Assembly (NCBI GenBank): GCA_963170055.1 | Contig: CAUJGJ010000083.1 | Coordinates: 2,611,601-2,621,600 of the forward strand | DNA: 10,000 nucleotides | Origin: Halisarca cf. caerulea | Taxonomy: Eukaryota; Porifera; Demospongiae; Chondrillida; Halisarcidae | Direction of reading: 5' to 3' | Shown: positions 1 to 6,049 of the stretch, one piece after another | Numbering within the stretch: position 1 is the stretch's first letter | How the letters are laid out: every line of letters begins with the position of its first letter | Made by a program: the position numbers and the translations under genes | The notes under the pieces: model-generated | What the model was told of the DNA's origin: nothing | Databases searched by the model: none | Seen by the model: the letters and a program-made list of their open reading frames with translations, nothing else

Positions 1-102
1 AGTGGTGCCTGTGTACAGTACATATATGCATACATATGAACGTATGTTCATATGTGTATTATGCATTTACCATAATATACATAGCAGCCAAATTATCAAG
101 GA

Positions 103-249
103 GCTAAATTTTCGTATTTGGCCACTTTCAAAATATTCGTGGAAATAACTTTCATGGGCCTGTCGTTCAGCTGCTACCTACCTGCCTAACAGTGCACCAA
201 TTTTCCACGGCATGCAAATTTCGTGTCCAGCGCTCCTCGAAAATTTAGC
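103..249. repeat. 147-bp candidate MITE with 12-bp inverted termini
   Basis: GCTAAATTTTCG at 103-114 is perfectly repeated in inverse as CGAAAATTTAGC at 238-249. Inside, both arms carry a cgtggaaa motif at similar, gapped distances from the ends (about 141-148 on +, inverse near 203-210), suggesting a decayed longer palindrome. No clear target-site duplication is visible, so the family is unassigned. It could be a chance AT-rich hairpin. Confidence 0.4.
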
Positions 250-305
250 ACTATACAGTATGTATACAAATACATACTGTAAGTTTGTATGTTTCTATGT
301 ATGTA

Positions 306-411
306 GTATGTATGTACGTACGTATGTATATTATGTATATATGTACATATTCATGTAGGTATGTATGTACGTACGTATGTATATTATGTATATATGTACA
401 TATTCATGTAC
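306..411. repeat. 53-bp tandem duplication in GTAC/GTAT-rich DNA
   Basis: The segment 306-358 is repeated almost exactly at 359-411, starting gtatgtatgtacgtacgtat in both copies. A partial third start follows at 420. The whole stretch is alternating purine-pyrimidine in long runs. Confidence 0.8.
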
Positions 412-527
412 GCATGTAGGTATGTATGTACGTACATATGTACGCATATACGTATGTACATATGCATGTACTTATGTATGTATGCTTGTACTGTGCATTG
501 TGTGTGTATGTATGTGGCTTTATACAG

Positions 528-593
528 GCTCTTGAGAGGTGTGTCCAGTTGACCGAGGGGTGGGGCCTTCCAGTCCTCCAAGAAACTACAGAA
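528..593 (+). CDS. COG7: COG7 exon a (first exon in window)
   Basis: The intron ends in tatacag at 521-527 and the donor GTGAGT is at 594-599. The exon has 22 codons, enters in phase 0 and leaves in phase 0. It reads [13 protein letters not shown] and continues to QETTE, matching the family segment just before the DEW..F helix. Its small size makes it easy for gene finders to miss. Confidence 0.85.
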
Positions 594-1681
594 GTGAGTT
601 GCTTGCTTGTCCTCTTGAGCACCTGTCCTCTGTCACATTGTTTCCACCTATGTCCTTGCTACCTTTTCTCCAGAACTTCTTAGCCGTCTTCCTTCAAAGA
701 GTATCAGAAGTGGTCAAACAGCAGAGAAAGGTCTTGCAGCTCGACTCTACAGACAGTCAGAGCGAAGAAAGACCAGTGGATGAGTGGAGCCAGTTCCAGT
801 CTGCGTTTGAGCTGATTGCCTGTTGTGGAGAAATGGTTCTCAACTCATCCAAGTTGAGCAGTACTCTCTGCCAGTCTGTGTCCAGTAGGGCACCCGTTCT
901 GAGGACACCGGCCAGTCGTGATATTCCCTTTGGGCCCTACAACTACTTGGCCAAACGTGATCCTCAACAGTTGCAGTCACTCTACAATATGATGGCTAGC
1001 GTGGAGAAAGGTGAGGATGCCAGATGGGGTGTACGTACATACATACAGTTGTCCAACAACTCCTACAAATGTTTGTGTACGTACGTATGTACGTATGTGC
1101 TTTAGTTATGCGCAGTATGTAGATGTACACATGTACATCATTCATGTGCTGAGTACAAGTATCCGTGTCATATTTGTAGGTACATGTATGTATGTTGTGT
1201 TTATACATGTACATACGTGCAACGTACTGTACATTGTCCATAATGTACATACGTACACTTTGTGCATATGTACATATATGGGTATGTATACGCATCTGTA
1301 AACTGTGTATATGTACATCCATTTGTGGTGTGCAGTATGTATCAGTACGTACGTACACACATTCTTCAATTGACATTTGAGTTGTGTGTCCATTGTGCTT
1401 ACCCACAGATGTCGAGACAGACCTATTGCCAGGGGTGAGGAGAGAGGTACAAGAGCTCAACCAAACAGCTCACCAATTTGCCTTTGACATCATATTCACT
1501 GGACTCCTCAGAAAGCTGAATCAAATACCAGTCATGAAGGTGCCTGTGTGGACTGTGTGTGTGTACGTATGCGTGCGTGTGCATGCGTGTGTGTGTGTAT
1601 GTAGATGGAATGTTAGCTTTGTTATGAAGCAATGTGTGTAGATGTATTCTTATGGACTCATGCAAAAGGTTTTTTCCCTGA

Positions 1682-1765
<84 letters not shown>

Positions 1766-2404
1766 ATGCAGTGTTAGAAATAAGGAGCAAGTATTGGATG
1801 GACAAATGTCCTAACATCATTATTTTGGGTTGGGCAATTTCAGATTTGTTCGGACATATTGTTGGAGAAGTGCACAAGTGCCACAGCAGATGTGCATCAA
1901 CACATAATTAAAGCATAAGTGGACATTCTCAGTACAAATGACTTGGTATCATCACTGTGTGTGTGAAATGAACATGAGGTAGTGCTCAGTCAAATGTCTG
2001 ACCCAAACTTTTTTGGGTCGGACAAAATGCCAAAATGGTCAGACAATGTCTGAATGCTAACCATTATTTCTAACACTGCGTATGTACGTACATACATACA
2101 TACATACATACGTAATATTCTGAATTCTCTCTCACAAAGTGAGACTATGGTACTTAGATTGTGAATGTGTGTATCTGCAGTAAATTTGTGTGAATGTCCA
2201 GTTTATCTACACATACATCTAGATACGTATGTACGTATGTCCGTATTAATGTGCAGCTTAGTTGACTGTGGTTTGTTTCTTGTGTGGTATATTCTAAGGA
2301 ATGGACATCAGAGGAAATAGCCTCCCCGACATCTCCTGTGGCTCTTGTAGACGATCTTCCAACATTCAGTCTGTCACCTTTACCTTACATTACAGAGGTT
2401 CGTG

Positions 2405-2475
<71 letters not shown>

Positions 2476-2534
2476 ATGTGCAAGTGTATGTACATGCACA
2501 TGTGTTTGTGTGTGTGTGTGTGTGTGCATGTGTG

Positions 2535-2593
<59 letters not shown>

Positions 2594-4267
2594 AAGTGCA
2601 TGCATGTTTATTACATGTGTGTGCGTAACAGAAAAAGGTTGCTAATAGCAGATCAAATCCTCATGCCATCTTTCACCAGTGTGCTATAAGGCCTTTCTGG
2701 GGAATACCACCCTTCATCAGTAACAGTAGTAGTAGTGTCGCGTGTGCGTGTGTGCATGTATTACAAACCATTGTACACGAATACACTTCTACCGTCATCC
2801 CACAGATTGGTGACTACCTCCTGACCCTACCTCAGCAGTTAGAACCCTTCACATCTCAGGACAGCCCCTCACTAGTGGCAGCTTTACAGAGAGGACATCT
2901 GCCATACATGGATACAGAAGTTCAAGGTATCCTAGCTATTTGCTCATGTGAAGTGTGTGCAGCAAACACAGTGAGGATGTAGTGAATTATTATTCAGTCC
3001 GCCTTAGTTTTGATTTTGATAGTTGGGACTGATTATGAAATTCATAGGTCATTCAAATCAATACTAAACTTTCTCAAGTCCACTGAGCCTATATGTCATA
3101 ATAATGATACTGTAACTGTAAATTTGGTAATGCATTGTTTTCTTTAATGCTCTGAATGTACTGATGTACGTAATTGCAAGAAAGAGGTTATTGTATGTAG
3201 GATTGTACTTGTCGGTCCCCTGTGACTGACTAACTGACTGTGACTGACTGTGACTGACTGTGACTGCCTTATACTAGTTGGTCCCCTGTGACTGACTGTG
3301 ACTGCCTTATACTAGTTGGTCCCCTGTGACTGACTGTGACTGCCTTATACTAGTTGGTCCCCTGTGACTGACTGTGACTGCCTTATACTAGTTGGTCCCC
3401 TGTGACTGACTCTGACTGACTTATATTGTCTTTTTATGTGTATCTACACATCTACGTATATGCATGCACATGTACCTTGTAGTTTTACTGAAATACAGTG
3501 AAACCTTTTAATCAAACCCTCAGTTCTCTTGAATCTTCTCTAAATCGGATGTGGTTTTGCAAGCCCTGGTTGTCGTGTTTGCCGTACACGTAGAAACTTA
3601 CTAATCCAAAATCCCTTATGAACCAAACCTTCTCATTGGTGCCTACGTAGGGTGACCTACGTAGGGTGACCTGCCGAGGGTGACCTACCAAGGGTGACCT
3701 ACGTAGGGTGACCTACCAAGGGTGACCTACCAAGGGTGACCTACCGAGGGTGACCTACCAAGGGTGACCTACGTAGGGTGACCTACCGAGGGTGACCTAC
3801 GTAGGGTGACCTACCGAGGGTGACCTACCGAAGGTGACCTACGTAGGGTGACCTACCGAGAGTGATCTATGTGTTTAGATTATACTGTACATTTTATCAT
3901 TTTCCTCCTTCTCTACATCCTCTCTAGGGCGTATCCGTCCCTCAGTGTCTGAGAGTGAGGATGCAGACATTGAAGACCATCCATCACAGGTATGGATCAG
4001 TGCCGTTGCCAGGGGCACCATGCTCAACTACTCCAAAAACATTCTGAAAATACCAAGCTTTACAGAAATGTCAGCTCATCAGCTATCCACTGACATCGGT
4101 GAGTGAGCATTAATTCCATTCTCCTACATAGGTACTTTTCTTGTCCTACTTTCACACTCCTTTTGTACTCCTCTGTAGCGTATCTGTGTAATGTACTAGC
4201 AGCATTGGGGCAGAACCCGACAGAGGATCTGAAACATTTGGAACTATTGCTAAAAGCTGATAAAGAA

Positions 4268-4341
<74 letters not shown>

Positions 4342-4691
4342 GTATGTGTGTGCGCGCGTATGTGTATGTGTGTGTGTATGTATGTGCGTATGTGTATGTG
4401 TATGTACATGCGCGCACGTGTGCATGCATGTGTTTGTGGTGCATACTTAATTATGCATTTGCATACCTATAATCCCTATGTGTTAGTAGCATGTGCAGTA
4501 AGAACTAAGTATTGCGTGACTCATGCAGTATGAATCAGTGCTTGTGCTCTCAATCCATTCAACCTGTCAGTGTCAACGCATCTCGTGCCACATTGTGCTG
4601 TCACTGTTGCAGGTTTAAAGAACTGAAGAAAGACTCATCATTTCCCTCAAAACTGGTCAAAGAAGTAGAGAGGCAGAGATGGCGAGCGTAA
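528..4691 (+). CDS. COG7: COG7, conserved oligomeric Golgi complex subunit 7 (C-terminal half, 8 exons, 5'-partial)
   Basis: COG7 is a subunit of lobe B of the conserved oligomeric Golgi tethering complex, a peripheral Golgi assembly that tethers retrograde vesicles and keeps glycosylation enzymes in place. The exons are 528-593, 674-1010, 1409-1539, 2299-2397, 2806-2926, 3928-4098, 4179-4269 and 4613-4691, with intron phases 0,1,0,0,1,1,2. They join into 364 residues plus TAA. The product is recognised from blocks that line up in order with animal COG7 as I recall it: [84 protein letters not shown] and [12 protein letters not shown]. Vertebrate COG7 is about 770 residues, so roughly the N-terminal half is missing upstream. 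No signal peptide or membrane segment is seen, as expected for a peripheral helical subunit. Introns contain several mobile-element and satellite insertions, but the reading frame is intact. The identification rests on memory of the family, not a search. Confidence 0.93.
674..1010 (+). CDS. COG7: COG7 exon b
   Basis: The acceptor ttttctccag ends at 673 and the donor AAAG|GTGAGG is at 1011. The exon is 337 nt, entering in phase 0 and leaving in phase 1. It starts [20 protein letters not shown], includes an acidic/Ser-rich linker ([10 protein letters not shown]) and the conserved block [18 protein letters not shown], and ends [16 protein letters not shown]...MASVEK. It is the largest exon in the window and the best anchor for the gene. 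Confidence 0.92.
1011..1408 (+). other. COG7 intron b/c, GTAC-rich
   Basis: This is a 398-bp intron with frequent TACGTA, GTACAT and TGTACA words but no long perfect repeat and no conserved coding. Predicted open frames on either strand are Tyr/His/Thr/Cys-rich repeat artefacts. Confidence 0.75.
1409..1539 (+). CDS. COG7: COG7 exon c
   Basis: The acceptor cttacccacag ends at 1408 and the donor AAG|GTGCCT is at 1540. The exon is 131 nt and completes a split Asp codon (G|AT). It encodes [20 protein letters not shown] followed by [10 protein letters not shown] and the helix [12 protein letters not shown]. The LNQ.AHQ.AFD signature is a strong COG7 marker. Confidence 0.93.
1683..1764 (+). repeat. 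(TG)41 microsatellite, uninterrupted
   Basis: There are 82 bp of perfect TG on the sense strand of COG7, 143 nt downstream of the 1540 donor. The repeat contains no stop in any frame and generates spurious Cys-Val (sense) and His-Thr (antisense) open frames. Confidence 0.97.
1769..2078. mobile_element. 310-bp MITE-like element with perfect 15-bp terminal inverted repeats
   Basis: CAGTGTTAGAAATAA at 1769-1783 is exactly inverted as TTATTTCTAACACTG at 2064-2078. Sub-terminal sequence is also partly inverted: gtattggatggacaaatgtc on the left against the inverse of gacaatgtctgaatgct on the right. Inner motifs GGGTTGGGCA and GGGTCGGACA echo each other. The element has no coding capacity. A CAGTG terminus is compatible with hAT-type non-autonomous elements, which usually have 8-bp target duplications. 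The flanks (tgtgcatg and cgtatgta) do not match cleanly, so the superfamily is an inference. It sits next to a (TG)41 tract inside a COG7 intron. Confidence 0.75.
2299..2397 (+). CDS. COG7: COG7 exon d
   Basis: The intron ends ttctaag at 2298, a weak pyrimidine tract with a TAAG acceptor. The donor GAG|GTTCGT at 2398 is also weak and leads directly into a TG repeat. The exon is 33 codons in phase 0: [17 protein letters not shown] then [16 protein letters not shown], the latter matching the conserved D-E-LP-FSL-PL-YI segment of the family. Confidence 0.88.
2398..2805 (+). other. COG7 intron d/e, dominated by TG repeats
   Basis: This 408-bp intron is almost half TG repeat (2407-2592). The remainder (2593-2805) is unique sequence with a short GTA run (about 2726-2737) and a normal acceptor. 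No gene is seen. Confidence 0.8.
2407..2592 (+). repeat. TG microsatellite beginning 9 nt after a 5' splice site
   Basis: A pure (TG)34 covers 2407-2474, followed by an interrupted block with catg/tacatg breaks, then further TG at about 2507-2592. The first TG unit is nine bases past the 2398 donor. Confidence 0.95.
2806..2926 (+). CDS. COG7: COG7 exon e
   Basis: The acceptor catcccacag ends at 2805 and the donor CAAG|GTATCC is at 2927. The exon is 121 nt, leaving in phase 1. It encodes [19 protein letters not shown], then [20 protein letters not shown] and Q. The block matches the conserved GQY-SLP-LEPF segment of COG7. Confidence 0.92.
3212..3420 (+). repeat. 38-bp minisatellite, about 4-5 copies
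   Basis: The unit begins ttggtcccctgtgactgac and ends ccttatactag. Perfect units start at 3278, 3316 and 3354, with a diverging one at 3392. The first copy (from about 3212) is stretched by an internal expansion of TGACTGAC/TGTGACTGAC, so a micro-repeat is nested in the larger unit. Confidence 0.93.
3651..3874 (+). repeat. 14-bp minisatellite, 15 units plus one degenerate
   Basis: The unit is GGTGACCTAC followed by GTAG, CAAG or CGAG. Units begin every 14 bp from 3651 to 3847, with a degenerate sixteenth at 3861. In order the variant dinucleotides are GT, CG, CA, GT, CA, CA, CG, CA, GT, CG, GT, CG, CG, GT, CG. All fifteen units contain TGACCT (AGGTCA on the other strand). The array ends 53 bp before exon f. 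Confidence 0.95.
3928..4098 (+). CDS. COG7: COG7 exon f
   Basis: The acceptor catcctctctag ends at 3927 and the donor ATCG|GTGAGT is at 4099. The exon is 171 nt, entering and leaving in phase 1. It encodes a variable acidic linker ([19 protein letters not shown]), then the conserved helix [20 protein letters not shown] and SAHQLSTDI. An internal CAG|GTATGG at 3987-3995 is a good-looking but presumably unused donor, because the W.S.VARGTM block follows it. Confidence 0.92.
4179..4269 (+). CDS. COG7: COG7 exon g
   Basis: The acceptor ctcctctgtag ends at 4178. The donor is AAAG|GTGTGT at 4270, the first GT of a TG microsatellite. The exon is 91 nt, entering in phase 1 and leaving in phase 2. 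It encodes [20 protein letters not shown] then [10 protein letters not shown], matching the D-YL-NV--ALG--P---L segment near the COG7 C terminus. Confidence 0.92.
4270..4440 (+). repeat. TG/TA-G microsatellite forming the 5' splice site of the last COG7 intron
   Basis: An unbroken GT run occupies 4270-4304, then GAGTG and more TG, degrading into GTAT/GCGC variants up to about 4440. The first GT (after AAAG) is the inferred donor, so the splice site is itself part of the repeat. Confidence 0.92.
4613..4691 (+). CDS. COG7: COG7 terminal coding exon
   Basis: The acceptor tcactgttgcag ends at 4612. The first base completes an AGG Arg codon, followed by [25 protein letters not shown] and TAA at 4689-4691. 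The basic, helical C-terminal tail is poorly conserved between phyla, but position and length fit the family's C terminus. Confidence 0.88.
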
Positions 4692-4759
4692 CAATGGACT
4701 AGTGCAATTAATGAGCCTTTGTAATGAAATTTATATGAAATGAATTACCTGTATACAAT

Positions 4760-4860
4760 ACACTGTACACTGTACACTGTGCATTGTACACTGTACACTG
4801 CACACTGTACACTGGTGCACACTGTACACTGCACACTGTACACTGCACACTGTACACTGT
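4760..4860 (+). repeat. CACTGTA/CACTGCA tandem array in COG7 3' flank
   Basis: There are about 14 imperfect 7-8-bp units of the type CACTGTA or CACTGCA starting 70 bp after the COG7 stop. TGTACA and GTGCAC words can self-pair, so the transcript could fold into multiple short hairpins. Confidence 0.88.
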
Positions 4861-5394
4861 CCGTTGTGTATATGCTGTATGTATGTATTATACATGACAT
4901 TGTATGACAAAAGACAATTGAATTCATATGCAGCTAGATCATTGATGGGGATTAAACATAGCAACGTGCTGAGTTTAAGTTAGTTACGTAAGTGATTGTG
5001 AAATCAGTGGGAGAGGATCGATTTTGGCTGTTGCCTTGTGAGATCTGGATCCCTCAAAGCATGTCATAATTCCCTGCATGGCACAGCAGAGCAAAAGTAC
5101 ATACACGCACGATCCATCCACTATATATTACATGCAACTAGCGCGCATTCAGTGCTCTGGTCAGCTTTTGTGCATGCAATCAATTGCACATGAATATAAG
5201 CTGATCTTGTGAAGGAGGTGTATTTGGTGGCGCCAATCCACATATTATGTCGATGACATGCAGGACCAGTGGGCCCGGGTGGAAGTACCATGTTCAATAT
5301 TCCTCGATCACTCTTAAGCTTATTAGGCCCTATAATTTCTTATCCTACGTACAGCTGTTCATGAGCGGCCACAGACTGCTCACGCATACATGCA

Positions 5395-5400
5395 AATAAA
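5395..5400 (+). terminator. Candidate COG7 polyadenylation signal AATAAA
   Basis: A canonical AATAAA follows the COG7 stop by about 700 bp and is trailed by G/T-rich sequence (about 5405-5445: ggtctgg, gtagctggagg, gttggggtg). Nearer the stop only non-canonical hexamers (for example AATACA at 4757-4762) are seen. Which one is used cannot be decided here. Confidence 0.3.
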
Positions 5401-5769
5401 TTAAGGGTCTGGATCTGTAGCTGGAGGTGAATGTTGGGGTGAAAAACCTGTACATATCTAATATGCCTCTTGCATTGGTCAGCTCTCCAGAACCCAGTAT
5501 ACAGTAGCATGGATATCCAACCTCCATGGCTTCTGTCTCACAACTTGCACATGCATGCATATATGCAACATCCCTATTGAGTATTGTACATGTAAAGTAA
5601 AACTTCTGAATAATTAAAGGTCACTTTGTGACTGCACTCCATTTATTCTTAGTAATGTTGTTTGTTGAATTACGAGGTTAGGCATATATGGAGGAATAAT
5701 TTTGGGACCTCAATTGCAAGCTGTACGTTGTCTTTGCAGAGAGGTTATATTGTGTCCTTATTTGGGAGA

Positions 5770-5798
5770 CTCTATACTATACGTAACGTAGTATAGAG
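5770..5798. repeat. Perfect 10-bp inverted repeat (hairpin) upstream of EXOSC2
   Basis: CTCTATACTA at 5770-5779 and TAGTATAGAG at 5789-5798 flank a 9-base loop. A related perfect 12-bp palindrome, ATACTATAGTAT, lies at 5830-5841. Both are within 165 bp of the EXOSC2 ATG. Confidence 0.85.
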
Positions 5799-5890
5799 CT
5801 ATGGGAGAGGCCTCTTGGAGATTACTACCATACTATAGTATACCCATAGATACTAAAGAAACAAACTACCATAGATTCTAAATTACCGAG

Positions 5891-5906
5891 CACGTGGGCG
5901 CACGTG
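5891..5906 (+). promoter_or_regulatory. Paired CACGTG E-boxes upstream of EXOSC2 ATG
   Basis: CACGTG occurs at 5891-5896 and again at 5901-5906, exactly 10 bp apart, 25-40 bp before the start codon. The second sits in GCACGTGACC, whose inverse GGTCACGTGC resembles the USF/MITF-TFE site. A half-related CACGTA is at 5920-5924 (gcacgtatc). bHLH-ZIP factors bind CACGTG. Use in this gene is inferred from position and spacing. Confidence 0.6.
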
Positions 5907-5926
5907 ACCCCTCGTCTTGCACGTAT

Positions 5927-5939
5927 CAAAATGGCTGCC
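5927..5939 (+). promoter_or_regulatory. YY1-like motif overlapping the EXOSC2 start codon
   Basis: CAAAATGGCTGCC fits the YY1 consensus AAnATGGCnGC and places the ATG of the motif on the initiation codon, giving the N terminus MAA. This arrangement is known for housekeeping genes in mammals with short 5' UTRs. Its presence here is read directly; function is inferred. Confidence 0.5.
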
Positions 5940-6049
5940 TGGTTAGGAAGATCCGAGGAAGAGCGCCAAAAGGAAAAGCTCAGAGAAAGAACTAGCTTGA
6001 CTTTCGTAACTCCAGGCGATATTATAACGGAAGATACAGGATTTATGAG
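5931..6049 (+). CDS. EXOSC2: EXOSC2 exon 1 (start codon)
   Basis: The ATG is at 5931 and the donor ATGAG|GTAAGA is at 6050. The exon encodes MAAWLGRSEEERQKEKLRER then TSLTFVTPGDIITEDTGFM, 39 codons plus two bases. PGD.I..DTGFMRGHGTY is the family's hallmark and is interrupted here by intron 1 after the second base of Arg40. Confidence 0.95.

Larger units (their letters stand above)
1..527 (+). other. COG7 intron upstream of exon a (5'-incomplete)
   Basis: This stretch is non-coding. Bases 1-60 and 255-510 are low-complexity GTAT/GTAC-type DNA with many TACGTA palindromes. Between them lies about 150 bp of unique sequence bounded by short inverted repeats (103-249, listed separately). Open frames of 60-85 codons here are Tyr/Met/Cys-rich products of the repeats, not genes. 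Confidence 0.7.
1540..2298 (+). other. COG7 intron c/d with TG tract and MITE
   Basis: This 759-bp intron contains an impure TG tract just after the donor (1553-1602), a pure (TG)41 at 1683-1764, and a 310-bp inverted-repeat-bounded element directly abutting it (1769-2078). A short CATA run (about 2090-2111) lies beyond the element. No coding sequence is seen. Confidence 0.8.
2927..3927 (+). other. COG7 intron e/f with two minisatellites
   Basis: This 1001-bp intron is the longest in the COG7 part. Bases 2927-3210 are unique and AT-rich. A 38-bp minisatellite follows (3212-3420), then about 170 bp beginning with a cagtgaaacc motif near 3496 that resembles transposon ends. A 14-bp minisatellite (3651-3874) and a short pyrimidine-rich acceptor close it. 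Confidence 0.8.
4692..5930 (+). other. COG7 3' flank and COG7-EXOSC2 intergenic spacer
   Basis: This 1239-bp stretch has no supported gene. It holds a CACTGTA-type tandem array (4760-4860) in the presumed COG7 3' UTR, a candidate poly(A) signal at 5395-5400, AT-rich unique sequence, and in its last 170 bp palindromes and E-boxes that probably belong to the EXOSC2 promoter. Small open frames (for example about 5345-5560 on the - strand) show no family similarity. Confidence 0.75.

Noticed and set aside
361..1460. Tyr/Met/Cys/His-rich small open frames over the GTAT/GTAC DNA on both strands
   Set aside because: The composition is dictated by low-complexity repeats. No domain, start context or family similarity is seen beyond the COG7 exons in the + frames.
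2284..2689. Long open frames of alternating Cys-Val (+) or His-Thr (-), also at 1632-1911, 4060-4472, 7470-7871 and 7974-8348
   Set aside because: TG/CA dinucleotide repeats have no stop codon in any frame. These frames are repeat artefacts, real only where they overlap the COG7 or EXOSC2 exons.
4731..4964. - strand open frames rich in Cys-Ser-Val-Gln over the CACTGTA array
   Set aside because: These are translated tandem repeat; no independent evidence of a gene.
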